DNA of 64,000 nt from Rhodohalobacter sp. 614A (GTDB taxonomy: Bacteria > Bacteroidota > Rhodothermia > Balneolales > Balneolaceae), in assembly GCF_021462415.1 (NCBI RefSeq), contig NZ_JAKEDS010000003.1, positions 400,743-464,742 of the forward strand. The letters run 5' to 3'. The notes below the pieces were generated by a model, which made no database searches, had not been told where the DNA came from, and saw nothing but the letters and a program-made list of their open reading frames with translations. Shown in pieces: positions 49,992 through 58,555 of the stretch. The translations under genes and the position numbers were made by a program. Within the stretch, counting starts at the first letter, position 1; every line of letters begins with the position of its first letter.

Positions 49992-50921
49992 TTAAGCAAT
50001 TGAGGTTGTCCATTCTTCGAGGAAGATGTGATCCATTCGCGCCTGTTGACCGCGAAGGGTTGGATTTTGTGCACCGCCCGAAAAATTAACGACGCGTGTC
50101 ACCAGTTCATTAATCAGTTCGTTATAGCTAATACGAAAATTACCACTGTTTACAAGGTCAATAAATGCCTTTGTCAGGTATCCGTGGCCTTTTACGGAAT
50201 CCTCCAGGGCAACTTCATAATACTTGCAAGCGGCGATGAGGGTTGCCTGTGCCGAATCCACAAAAACTTTATTGGGATCTTCATCCAAATCTACCAGAAC
50301 CCTATTCTCGATCTGAGGGTTACTAACATTCGGAAAAAGTTCATTGGTACCTTCCGGCAAACAAATTCCGAATGGCCACATTTCCTGAAGATGATGGATA
50401 ATATCTATCACGCCATCACTAAAGGGAACGGTTCGTGGGATCGCATTGTCAATAGAATCTGTGGGATGCATTCCGCCTGAATGACAGGAATCAATGAAGC
50501 AGGTAAAATTTACTTCATTGGGATCAAACCCGGCATTTTGGGCTGTTTGATGGAGCCGGAAATCGTAAATCCAGTCTCCCTGATAAGGAATAATGGCTTG
50601 GTAAAACCGGGTATTATCTTCGGCCGTGGTTGCGGGTAGTAATCCGCCATGCCCGGAAAAAGTAAAACAAACCGTATCTCCAGCTTCTGTTTGAGAAAAT
50701 AAGTACGTGAGTGCACTTAAAATATTCCGGCGTGTTGCATTACTGTTTTTCAGAAGAATCACGTGATCTGCCGGGAAACCAAATGCCTGGGTTAACAGGT
50801 GGTACATACTATCCGCATCTGCCGCACAAAAGCTTAAATTCGGCCAAACCAAACCAGCGGGTTGATGTTGACTTTGGATGGAATAATCATTTACTCCAAC
50901 TACGAGTGCATATTTTGCCAT
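49992..50921 (-). CDS. caspase-family (C14) protease, first of a pair
   Basis: The 309 residues start KYALVVGVNDYSI; CAADADSMYHLLTQAFGF, DTVCFTFSGHGGLL with His91, and TCFIDSCHSGGMHP with Cys146 follow. Both dyad residues are present. The C-terminal third (DPNKVFVDSAQATLIAACKYYEVALEDS) is shared with its neighbour, so the pair arose by duplication and has diverged. It starts 11 bases after the 742-residue beta-repeat gene. Confidence 0.9.
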   Translation of the reverse strand: MAKYALVVGVNDYSIQSQHQPAGLVWPNLSFCAADADSMYHLLTQAFGFPADHVILLKNSNATRRNILSALTYLFSQTEAGDTVCFTFSGHGGLLPATTAEDNTRFYQAIIPYQGDWIYDFRLHQTAQNAGFDPNEVNFTCFIDSCHSGGMHPTDSIDNAIPRTVPFSDGVIDIIHHLQEMWPFGICLPEGTNELFPNVSNPQIENRVLVDLDEDPNKVFVDSAQATLIAACKYYEVALEDSVKGHGYLTKAFIDLVNSGNFRISYNELINELVTRVVNFSGGAQNPTLRGQQARMDHIFLEEWTTSIA

Positions 50922-50932
50922 AATCTTATTTT

Positions 50933-53161
50933 TTAGTTTAGTGCAATTCCGATGAGAGTTTCTTTCGTTTCTACAGGTTCTTGCCTGTTTAAACTGTTAT
51001 CCATACCGACCGTGGTTAACCGGTAGCTGTATTCGCCTTTGGTGTCATCAACAATGTTTAAACCGAATGAGACTGAATCGGTAACTGATCCATTCAGCTT
51101 CAATCTCTCTTTCACTTCATAATCATTGTCGGCGTCTTCATACTCGATATCGATAAAAACCATTTTCACCAGTTCCGGCTGGAACAGAGGAATGAACTCG
51201 ATATTGATCGTTTTTAACGGATTCGGGACAGAAATACGAGTGGTTTTGGTTGTGACCGGTTCGGTCTCTCGAACATTTCCATCTTTCATCTGGTATTTGA
51301 TGGAGTAGGAGAATGATTTATTTTCAATATCTGAGGACCGAATTTTCCAGTGCTGATCTTCAACCGCACCTTCGGAGAAAAAGAGCGTATCCGATTGTGA
51401 CCAGCCGTCTTTTGATTCATAATCCAGATGGATCTCCACATCAGAAACCTGGGTCCAGTCTATATTGGAAGCCGACACCACCACATCCAGGAATACCAAC
51501 GAATCGAACGGATGTAAAAGCAGCGTCCGGTCCTCGGTCATTTTCTCATCAAATTCGTAGCTCATCTGATCACCTTTCCAATCCGAATCGGGATCGAAAT
51601 GGTATTGCACCGAATAGCTGTATTTGTTGATGCCCGGAATGGTCTTCACGAGCCAGTCCGTCTTCTCAGGACTATCTTTGTCGATCACAAAATCTTTGTG
51701 CTTTTTATCAGGATCACCATCCTCGCCATATCTTAACTCCACATGTGCCGAAGACAACCCTATCGCTTCTTTCTCGAATGGAGTTTCTACAGAAACCCTG
51801 AATTCCCTGAAGAACGGATCATCACCATCCACTTCAAAAAAGTGACCTTCTTTAGCCAAATCTTCAGCCAGCAAGCCAAAGAAACCTTGTGGCGCATAGG
51901 TCCGCTGGACAGCTTCAGATCTGGTAAATTTGAAAGTGAGTGTTTTCTCTTCAATTTGTTTGATGAGTTTCAGTTTGAAAGAGACAAGAGCCGTATCCAC
52001 CTGTACATTCGCGGGATTCGGCATGGTTTGAGGGCGAACGCCGGTACTTTCAGGTGTTGTTGTCTGTTGAGTTTGTGGCGGCATGGCTGTTGCTGTTTCG
52101 GCGGCGTTTCCGGCATCGCCTTCAGTTACGGGCGGATTTTGAATGGCAGCTCTCGATTCGGGAGCACCCGTATTTTCATCCGGACGAGGTCGTTCAGGTC
52201 GTGTTTCTTCTGTCGAAGGAGAACCTCCTCCTGAAGCTGATGGGCGTTCAGGACGTGGCGGCGGAGTTGGCGCCGGCGGACGCATGGCCTGTGCGCGCCG
52301 TTGAACAGCATCTAAACCTTCTGCCTGAGCCATTCCCCCTGCCATTTGCCCCGGTGTTAATGTTGGCCTGAACCACTCACCCAAAAGATTCTCTTTAAAG
52401 AAATTCAAAGCCCAGTTTTCTTTGTCCATTCGGTCATCTTCTGTGGAATAATTGATTACGTTGATTTCGATCACTTTATCTTCCACGAGCTTCTCGAAAC
52501 CGGCATCAATTCCTGCGCGGACAAAATAAACCTGTCCCTCAAGGCCAGCGCTAAAATGATCGTACACGCGTTTGAGATTTGCCTTGATTTCCACTTCCAG
52601 CGCCGGACGAAGCCCGGAATATTTCAGGTTGTAAACAGCGCCGATGGGAGTTCCTTTCTCTTTGAAAACACTCTCCAGAATGGTGGCACCCTCCTGGCTG
52701 AGCGAAAGACTAAATGCCGCATTGTTATTTCCGTGAAGGGATGGAACCGTAGCACCGAGAATTTTTTCCACGGCTTGAAATGTCCCTTCTGCAGAAACCT
52801 GGGCCGTTGTGCCTCCTCCACCTTGTAAATCAAGAGCGATACATTCTACGGTTCCTTCATCAAACGGAACGGCCGCCAGTTTGGGCTGACCTTTTGCCAT
52901 TGATGAAATTCGAGACATGATTTTTCTTTCTACATCGGGATCGAGCTTGAGATCTACCTCAAACATGAGAAAACCCCGTCCCTCAATACTGTCTCCGGAG
53001 ACATTCCCATATTTGATAAAAGTGAATGATGCGCGATTATCTCTCGCCCTTCTGCCCAGTTGAACTGGGCCCGGCAGATACCAAAACTGGCTCGGATCCG
53101 CGTGATCCGAAAAGACGGTCACGCCATCTACTGTGATTGTTTTGCTTCCTATTTCTAACAT
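50933..53161 (-). CDS. large beta-repeat protein (742 aa) with Pro/Arg linker
   Basis: Domain order: 1-285 N-terminal domain (ITVDGVTVFSDHADPSQFWYLP, GRGFLMFEVDL, PSLHGNN at 140-146, GTPIGAVYNLKYSGL), 290-388 low-complexity linker rich in Pro, Arg, Thr, then a middle domain with TYAPQG near 422-426, and three C-terminal FnIII/Ig-like repeats of about 95 residues (VELRYGEDGDPD; IHLDYESKDG; IDIEYEDADNDY). No signal peptide or membrane helix. No known family. The linker is a candidate cut site for the neighbouring caspases. It is the last of six related genes before the caspases. Confidence 0.85.
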   Translation of the reverse strand: MLEIGSKTITVDGVTVFSDHADPSQFWYLPGPVQLGRRARDNRASFTFIKYGNVSGDSIEGRGFLMFEVDLKLDPDVERKIMSRISSMAKGQPKLAAVPFDEGTVECIALDLQGGGGTTAQVSAEGTFQAVEKILGATVPSLHGNNNAAFSLSLSQEGATILESVFKEKGTPIGAVYNLKYSGLRPALEVEIKANLKRVYDHFSAGLEGQVYFVRAGIDAGFEKLVEDKVIEINVINYSTEDDRMDKENWALNFFKENLLGEWFRPTLTPGQMAGGMAQAEGLDAVQRRAQAMRPPAPTPPPRPERPSASGGGSPSTEETRPERPRPDENTGAPESRAAIQNPPVTEGDAGNAAETATAMPPQTQQTTTPESTGVRPQTMPNPANVQVDTALVSFKLKLIKQIEEKTLTFKFTRSEAVQRTYAPQGFFGLLAEDLAKEGHFFEVDGDDPFFREFRVSVETPFEKEAIGLSSAHVELRYGEDGDPDKKHKDFVIDKDSPEKTDWLVKTIPGINKYSYSVQYHFDPDSDWKGDQMSYEFDEKMTEDRTLLLHPFDSLVFLDVVVSASNIDWTQVSDVEIHLDYESKDGWSQSDTLFFSEGAVEDQHWKIRSSDIENKSFSYSIKYQMKDGNVRETEPVTTKTTRISVPNPLKTINIEFIPLFQPELVKMVFIDIEYEDADNDYEVKERLKLNGSVTDSVSFGLNIVDDTKGEYSYRLTTVGMDNSLNRQEPVETKETLIGIALN

Positions 53162-53184
53162 GATTTTTTTATTTAGGTGATGAA

Positions 53185-55470
53185 CTAATTGACCGAAAGT
53201 TTTAGCTCGCTTTCGTTGGATCGTATCCAGTCGGTTGTCCTTTTCAGGCCGTTTTCATGATGCATCGTCAGTTGATGCTCAAATCCGCCGTTTTGATCAT
53301 CTGCAAAATCGTACTCGAAATACCGGATGCGATCTTCGGGTGATGCAAAACTGTACGCATCGCTGAAGGAGAGTCCTGCTTCGGTTTCCTCATATTTCAG
53401 AAGAAGTTTTGCCTCCCTGATTTTCTTTGCATCAAAAGGAATTCCGGACGGATCAATCGTCACAACTTTGTGTCCGCGCATTTGCGGAGTCAGGAATATT
53501 CGATCGGCAAGCGTCTGACAAGTTGGAATTTCCAGGATCCGGCCATCCGCAAAAATCATGGTCACTTTGTATTGCATGATTCTTTTTTCCGGATCTTTGA
53601 ACTGTTTCAGAACAATTTCTTTCGGTTCACTGCTTGTCTGGCTGAACATTGCCGAATGCTCTTCCCGAACATCGTTTTCAGGATCTTCATAGGATACATC
53701 CACAAAGATATTTTTCACCTCTTCCCAGTTCACCGCCGGTACCAGCGTCAGTTTTCGCTTCCTTGGGTATGGGTCACGAATGGTAATTTTCTCCTCATTC
53801 GTATCCGCCCACGGCATTTCAATATCCCGGTGATCAGCCGCACGATAAATCAGCTTATAACTGAAAGTGGTTTTTCCCGGATCAAGGGTGAACATCTTCC
53901 AGATCGCTTCAGTATTTTCTGCATTCAACAGAAAATGATCGTCTGAATGAATGCCGTTTTCAGCATCTTCATATTTGAGAGAGACTTCCACATTCGGATA
54001 CATCTCCCACGGAAAATCCAACGCCACAATCGCTACCGGAACCGATCCATAAAGATCTCTCGGGCGAATTTCCACATTCTCCACTTCCACGATTTCCGCT
54101 TCTGAGGTCAGTTTCGTTGGCCTCTCCATACTGTCCGCTTCCTTGAAATGGACATCGTACTTTACCGAAACAGGACGAATCATCTCGCCATTTTCGAGTT
54201 TACTCAGCCATTGAATCTGATCTTCAGTTTTGGTCTTGTCGAGTACTGTGTTTTTGCTCTCCCCGCCGTAATCCAATGTCACATTTACCGACTCTACATT
54301 GTCGGTATCAAAGTCGGTTCGGGCAATCACGTTGACCAATCGTTTCTGGAACCATGGATGATCCAGCTCTACCGGAATCACAAATCGTGAAAGGTCAACA
54401 TCATCACTGCGAAGTACGCTGAACAGGCCTTCAAGATGTCCCTGCGGATAGATGCTACGAACCACAGCCGTCCTCTCCGACATGCTCACATCCAGCTTTT
54501 TCTTGTCGATACGTGTGATATCCACTTTTTTGTAGCTGAACAGCCTCTGTTCTGAAGCGCCACCACTGAGAATCATAGTCGCCACACGACCGGCATCGCT
54601 GATGGTATCACTTCCCGATGGCGGAATTGGCTGAAGAGATGGCTCAAAGAAGTTATCCAGAACCATATCCTTTACTTGATTCACGGCTTGATCCATCCGG
54701 GCCTCCATAGCGGCTGTGCTGTCATCAGAAACAAACAGTTTATCCACCTGCATATCAATGACCTGGGTTTCGATCAGTTCATCCACAATTTCATCCACAG
54801 ACGAACTGAAGATCGGTGTATTGATATTGAACGATTCCTCAAGATGATGCTGAACACGCTCCCAGTCAGCTTTCACTTTTACCTTGTAGCCGTTTCTCAA
54901 CGCAAGATAATCTAAAGAATAGACCACACCGATGGGCGACATTTCCCCCTGAATGGCCTGCTCAACGACTACAACGCCGGCTTCATCCAGCTTCACTGAA
55001 AAGGATGCCTGGTTCGTACCATACAAAGCCGGTTTTGCGTAGTGAGACATCTTTACGACAAACTCTGGGCCCGAAGTCGGGATAACGGAATCATCCGAAT
55101 CGGATTCCTCATCCCCGGCCTGGGTTTCTTTTCCAAGCATCATCAGTTTTACGTACCCATCCAGCAGGGGGACCGGTGCGAGTCGCGGTTCATCATCCAG
55201 GTCATTTGCAGACCGGATTTGTGCCCGGATTTCAGCAAGTTTGTCATCATCAATTCCAAGATTTACATCGAAATTGAGAAAACCTCCGCTGCCGGCTTCT
55301 CCCCGATATTTAATCAGCTGAATCTGCGGGATCTCCAACCCGGTCTCCTCATCCGTCTTTACAGTCAGATGAGGATACAGCGGCATGTAATAGTATTGAA
55401 GCGGATCTTCATGATCGCCAAACACCGAAATGCCATCGAAAATATTAAAAGGTGGTTCTAAGTATAACAT
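53185..55470 (-). CDS. large beta-repeat protein (761 aa)
   Basis: The N-terminal domain starts FNIFDGISVFGDHEDPLQYYYMPLYP and continues SGGFLNFDVNLGIDDD, PALYGTN at 147-153 and SPIGVVYSLDYLAL. A middle helical stretch (MDQAVNQVKDMVLDNFFEP) leads to the PQG motif at 342-344. Four repeats follow, each with a DxxYE/LDYGG-like strand, a W near the centre and a Y.Y..Y strand (VSLKYEDAENG, VDVSYEDPENDV, LLLKYEETEAG). No signal, membrane helix or catalytic motif. 6 bases after the 737-residue gene. Confidence 0.85.
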   Translation of the reverse strand: MLYLEPPFNIFDGISVFGDHEDPLQYYYMPLYPHLTVKTDEETGLEIPQIQLIKYRGEAGSGGFLNFDVNLGIDDDKLAEIRAQIRSANDLDDEPRLAPVPLLDGYVKLMMLGKETQAGDEESDSDDSVIPTSGPEFVVKMSHYAKPALYGTNQASFSVKLDEAGVVVVEQAIQGEMSPIGVVYSLDYLALRNGYKVKVKADWERVQHHLEESFNINTPIFSSSVDEIVDELIETQVIDMQVDKLFVSDDSTAAMEARMDQAVNQVKDMVLDNFFEPSLQPIPPSGSDTISDAGRVATMILSGGASEQRLFSYKKVDITRIDKKKLDVSMSERTAVVRSIYPQGHLEGLFSVLRSDDVDLSRFVIPVELDHPWFQKRLVNVIARTDFDTDNVESVNVTLDYGGESKNTVLDKTKTEDQIQWLSKLENGEMIRPVSVKYDVHFKEADSMERPTKLTSEAEIVEVENVEIRPRDLYGSVPVAIVALDFPWEMYPNVEVSLKYEDAENGIHSDDHFLLNAENTEAIWKMFTLDPGKTTFSYKLIYRAADHRDIEMPWADTNEEKITIRDPYPRKRKLTLVPAVNWEEVKNIFVDVSYEDPENDVREEHSAMFSQTSSEPKEIVLKQFKDPEKRIMQYKVTMIFADGRILEIPTCQTLADRIFLTPQMRGHKVVTIDPSGIPFDAKKIREAKLLLKYEETEAGLSFSDAYSFASPEDRIRYFEYDFADDQNGGFEHQLTMHHENGLKRTTDWIRSNESELKLSVN

Positions 55471-55476
55471 GGCGAT

Positions 55477-57690
55477 TTAGTTTGAAGGTGCTTCGAGGAA
55501 AAGAGTCAGGTCATCCGTTGAAACGGGATCGGTATTCACACGGGTGCCATCCGCCATGAAATAGGTAGCTTTCCAGCTATATTCCGTTTTGGTTTTGTCT
55601 TTCAGTTTCAGCATCCATTTACCGGGCTCAAGGGCACCCGCTTTGAACGTGAAATCTTCTCTCTCGTGCACGTCATTATCCTGATCGACATATTCGAGTT
55701 CTACATGTGCCAGTTTTATGGTATTTGTGAAATCAAGCAGGTCAGCCATAATGGTGATATCCAGAAGATTCTCAACATTCTCGCCGACAATTACCGTGGT
55801 TGCATCTGTGATTTTTTCCTTGATCTCTTCTTCCGTTCCATCTTTTCGGACAATGATTCCTTTATAGGTGATGGAATTCACCGCCTTGTCGATCATCGGG
55901 ATAAACCAATCGAAGAATGGATTGTCTTTTGAAAGTGCGATGGATTTGGTAACCACGTAATCGTTGGCCGTATCTTCATATTTTGCATCGATAAAGATGT
56001 TTGCAATCTCGGTTTCAAGATCGCCGGAGGCACGGAATCCAACGGTTTTGCTTTGCGTAAACGGATCGTTAATAAACAACCGGTTTGCATTGCCTTCCAT
56101 CCAGTCCGTTTCGTACTCCTTGCCGTCTTCCATTTTGTAATTCACTTTGTAACGATACGGCTTGGAGCGCTTGCTGAAGATGATATGCTCAAACTTGTGC
56201 TCAGTCGCTTCAGCACTCATAATGAATTGATCCGTGATCTTGTCCACACCATTGGAACCGTCTTCATATTCCATCGTGATTTGAGCCTGTTTCACCTGCT
56301 CAAAATCAATATCACCGGGTGTGATGGAGACATACAGAATTCCAACGTCGTCCACATTCACAGTTAACACAGATTCATTCGTTTCAATCTCTTCGGATTG
56401 AAAGATCTTGCTTGCTCCTTTGTAATTCACCTGGTAGCTGTAGTGGTAGTTGAAATCATCATCTTCAATAAACGTGGCAAACCGGGCTACATCATCCGCA
56501 CTGCTAAATTGGTATTCTCCGTTTACTTCGCTTCCGATCACATCCATCGGCTCACCTTTGTAAAACAGTTTTACTTCCACACTGTGAATCGGAAGTTCCT
56601 CGAATGGCGCATTCACTTTAACTGTGGCATTAATCTGTTTGAAGAACGGATCATCCAGATCCACTTCCTGGGCATAATCTTCCCATTTGATCTGATTTCC
56701 CTCTTTGTCTTTCAACGTGGTAATATTCGGAATCACACCCTGCGGATTGATATTCACTTCCACGTAGGCATGTTCAGTATATCTCAGAGTAAAAGTGGAA
56801 ATACTGGATCGGACAACTTCTTTGCGAACATCTTCAATGTCATGTTCCTGGTACCATTTGCGCGCATCCTCGGGGTTTTCAACGGGCAGTGCTTCGATCA
56901 TTAAACGTTCGGCGGCATCGTCAAGAGCGCCCTGGGCCCATGTCCGAATCTGATCAACCACTTTGGGTTCAATCTGGGCACTGCCCGGATCAATAACAAG
57001 ATTTCTTGACTCGGATCTTCGCATCATTTCGGAAAGAGTTTCCTTGTAATCATCTTCCGCACAGGCTCTCTCTTCAACATCAATTTCCTGGATGAAACTG
57101 TAAAATGCACTGGCACGGAATGTTGCCCAAACTTTCAGAGGCGGGAGTTTGGCATCGTGATAGAGTTCATACATCACACTCACAAATCCCCCTTTACCTT
57201 GGAGTGCCTGTTCAAAAAATGTAGCGCCTTCCGGACTCAGCTCAATGCTGTATGTTGCAATATTCTTTCCATAAAGTGATGGCTTCCCGGCATCCAAAAT
57301 ACGTTCGACTAATACGCTGTCTTCATCGCTGATCATCAGCCGGGACGTTCCTTTTGTATAACGGACAGAAGCCATCTCAACTTCAGGCGCCGGAGAAATA
57401 TTTCTTCTCTGGGCAATTCGGTTTACCTCTTCCTGAAGTTGTTCTTTGATCCGCGCCATCTTATCATCGGGCACGGTAAATTCCACATCGAATACCACAT
57501 AACCCCCGCCTTTTTTTCCATCGGGACGATCAATGGGTAATCGATACTTTAAAAATTTAAAAATGGGTTTTCCTTCATCATCCACCCGAAACCTGGGCTG
57601 TTCTGGTATCGGATAAAAGCGATAAAACTTCTTATCATCTCCGTAAATAACTACGTTTTCTATTTCTCTTTGATTATTGATGTATAACAT
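55477..57690 (-). CDS. large beta-repeat protein (737 aa)
   Basis: The N-terminal domain starts IENVVIYGDDKKFYRFYPIPEQPRF, with GGGYVVFDVEFTVPDDK, PSLYGKN at 137-143 and GFVSVMYELYHD. INPQG is at 314-318. Four FnIII/Ig-like repeats end the protein (VKLFYKGEPM, ITMEYEDGSNG, DAKYEDTANDY, VELEYVDQDNDV). No transmembrane segment. The three large proteins align across their full length apart from a linker and one repeat. The start codon is ATG at 57690, 28 bases after the 278-residue gene. Confidence 0.85.
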   Translation of the reverse strand: MLYINNQREIENVVIYGDDKKFYRFYPIPEQPRFRVDDEGKPIFKFLKYRLPIDRPDGKKGGGYVVFDVEFTVPDDKMARIKEQLQEEVNRIAQRRNISPAPEVEMASVRYTKGTSRLMISDEDSVLVERILDAGKPSLYGKNIATYSIELSPEGATFFEQALQGKGGFVSVMYELYHDAKLPPLKVWATFRASAFYSFIQEIDVEERACAEDDYKETLSEMMRRSESRNLVIDPGSAQIEPKVVDQIRTWAQGALDDAAERLMIEALPVENPEDARKWYQEHDIEDVRKEVVRSSISTFTLRYTEHAYVEVNINPQGVIPNITTLKDKEGNQIKWEDYAQEVDLDDPFFKQINATVKVNAPFEELPIHSVEVKLFYKGEPMDVIGSEVNGEYQFSSADDVARFATFIEDDDFNYHYSYQVNYKGASKIFQSEEIETNESVLTVNVDDVGILYVSITPGDIDFEQVKQAQITMEYEDGSNGVDKITDQFIMSAEATEHKFEHIIFSKRSKPYRYKVNYKMEDGKEYETDWMEGNANRLFINDPFTQSKTVGFRASGDLETEIANIFIDAKYEDTANDYVVTKSIALSKDNPFFDWFIPMIDKAVNSITYKGIIVRKDGTEEEIKEKITDATTVIVGENVENLLDITIMADLLDFTNTIKLAHVELEYVDQDNDVHEREDFTFKAGALEPGKWMLKLKDKTKTEYSWKATYFMADGTRVNTDPVSTDDLTLFLEAPSN

Positions 57691-57728
57691 GGCGTTAGGG
57701 GTTAGTGTGTTGTGATTGTTAGTTGATA
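57691..57728. repeat. heptad array at the gene junction
   Basis: GTTAGGG, GTTAGTG, TGTTGTG, ATTGTTA, GTTGATA in 7-base register from 57694, overlapping the end of the 278-residue gene and reaching within 3 bases of the next gene's ATG on the minus strand. Confidence 0.55.
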
Positions 57729-58555
57729 ATTTTTATGTATTCACTTGAATTATTTTTAAACCAGGTGCTGATATCGGTTGAAGCGACAAACTTTTCCGTG
57801 ATTTGAAAAGTCTCTTTCATCTCAACTTCAAAGTTTGAACTGTCTGCAGAGATATTCTCTTGTTTTAGATATCTCTCAATTTCTTCCGATGTTTTCTCTA
57901 TCAATTTTTGATGCACTTCGCGAATCATCTCTTCATCGACGTTCTCATCAAAATTCATTGTAATCTCAAATACTCCCTCGTCGATCTGACGCTCTATCCA
58001 TTCACCAATTTCGGTTTGGGAACTCTCACCTGAGAGCAGATCCCGAACGTGGTGTATCGTCCCAGTCAATTTCATTTCAACCGGAATATCTTTGCCTAAA
58101 AGTGCATGATATCTTACCAAGAGAGTCTCATTCCTTCCGTTGAATGCCGCAACCGCATCTTTCTGAAGCTCTTCGGACAACATTGTGTTAAAAGCTGCAG
58201 TGTAGGGATAGAGTCCTGACGATCCGGAGGTGGCAAGAATCCGTTCTTCAGTCGGCGTTTTAAGAACCAATTCCACCTTTTCGATCTGCATAGGAGCCGG
58301 TTTCAAATCCATTGAGGATGAAATGAGCTCTTTTTCGATTAAAAATTTTGACAGCTTTTCAACTTTCTCAGAGGGCGCACTCCACTTGGCGCTTGCCTGA
58401 AAAAACCATTGCGGCCCCGCCCCAATCAGGGAAATCACCGGATCGCCATTTGAATCCGTTTGAGGCATCGCCGTTGCAGGGATGTAATAGTAACTTTTCG
58501 GGTTTGTGGAATTGGGATAATAAATCAGATCCTCAAAGTTCAGTTGCTCTCTCAT
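57719..58555 (-). CDS. short beta-repeat-family protein (278 aa), N-terminal domain only
   Basis: It starts NFEDLIYYPNSTNPKSYYYIPATAMPQTDSNGDPVISLIGAG and contains GLYPYTAAFNTMLSEELQKDAV and LLVRYHALLGKDIPVEMK, matching the N-terminal domain of the three large neighbours (the GLY-x-YTAAF strand corresponds to PSLYGKNIATYSI). The C-terminal tandem repeats are absent; an acidic, helix-rich tail (ENVDEEMIREVHQKLIEKTSEEIERYL) takes their place. It overlaps the upstream gene by 4 bases (ATGA). Confidence 0.8.
   Translation of the reverse strand: MREQLNFEDLIYYPNSTNPKSYYYIPATAMPQTDSNGDPVISLIGAGPQWFFQASAKWSAPSEKVEKLSKFLIEKELISSSMDLKPAPMQIEKVELVLKTPTEERILATSGSSGLYPYTAAFNTMLSEELQKDAVAAFNGRNETLLVRYHALLGKDIPVEMKLTGTIHHVRDLLSGESSQTEIGEWIERQIDEGVFEITMNFDENVDEEMIREVHQKLIEKTSEEIERYLKQENISADSSNFEVEMKETFQITEKFVASTDISTWFKNNSSEYIKIIN

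Noticed and set aside
50933-53161. Secreted adhesin
   Set aside because: Repeat architecture resembles adhesins, but there is no signal peptide, sorting signal or T9SS C-terminal domain.
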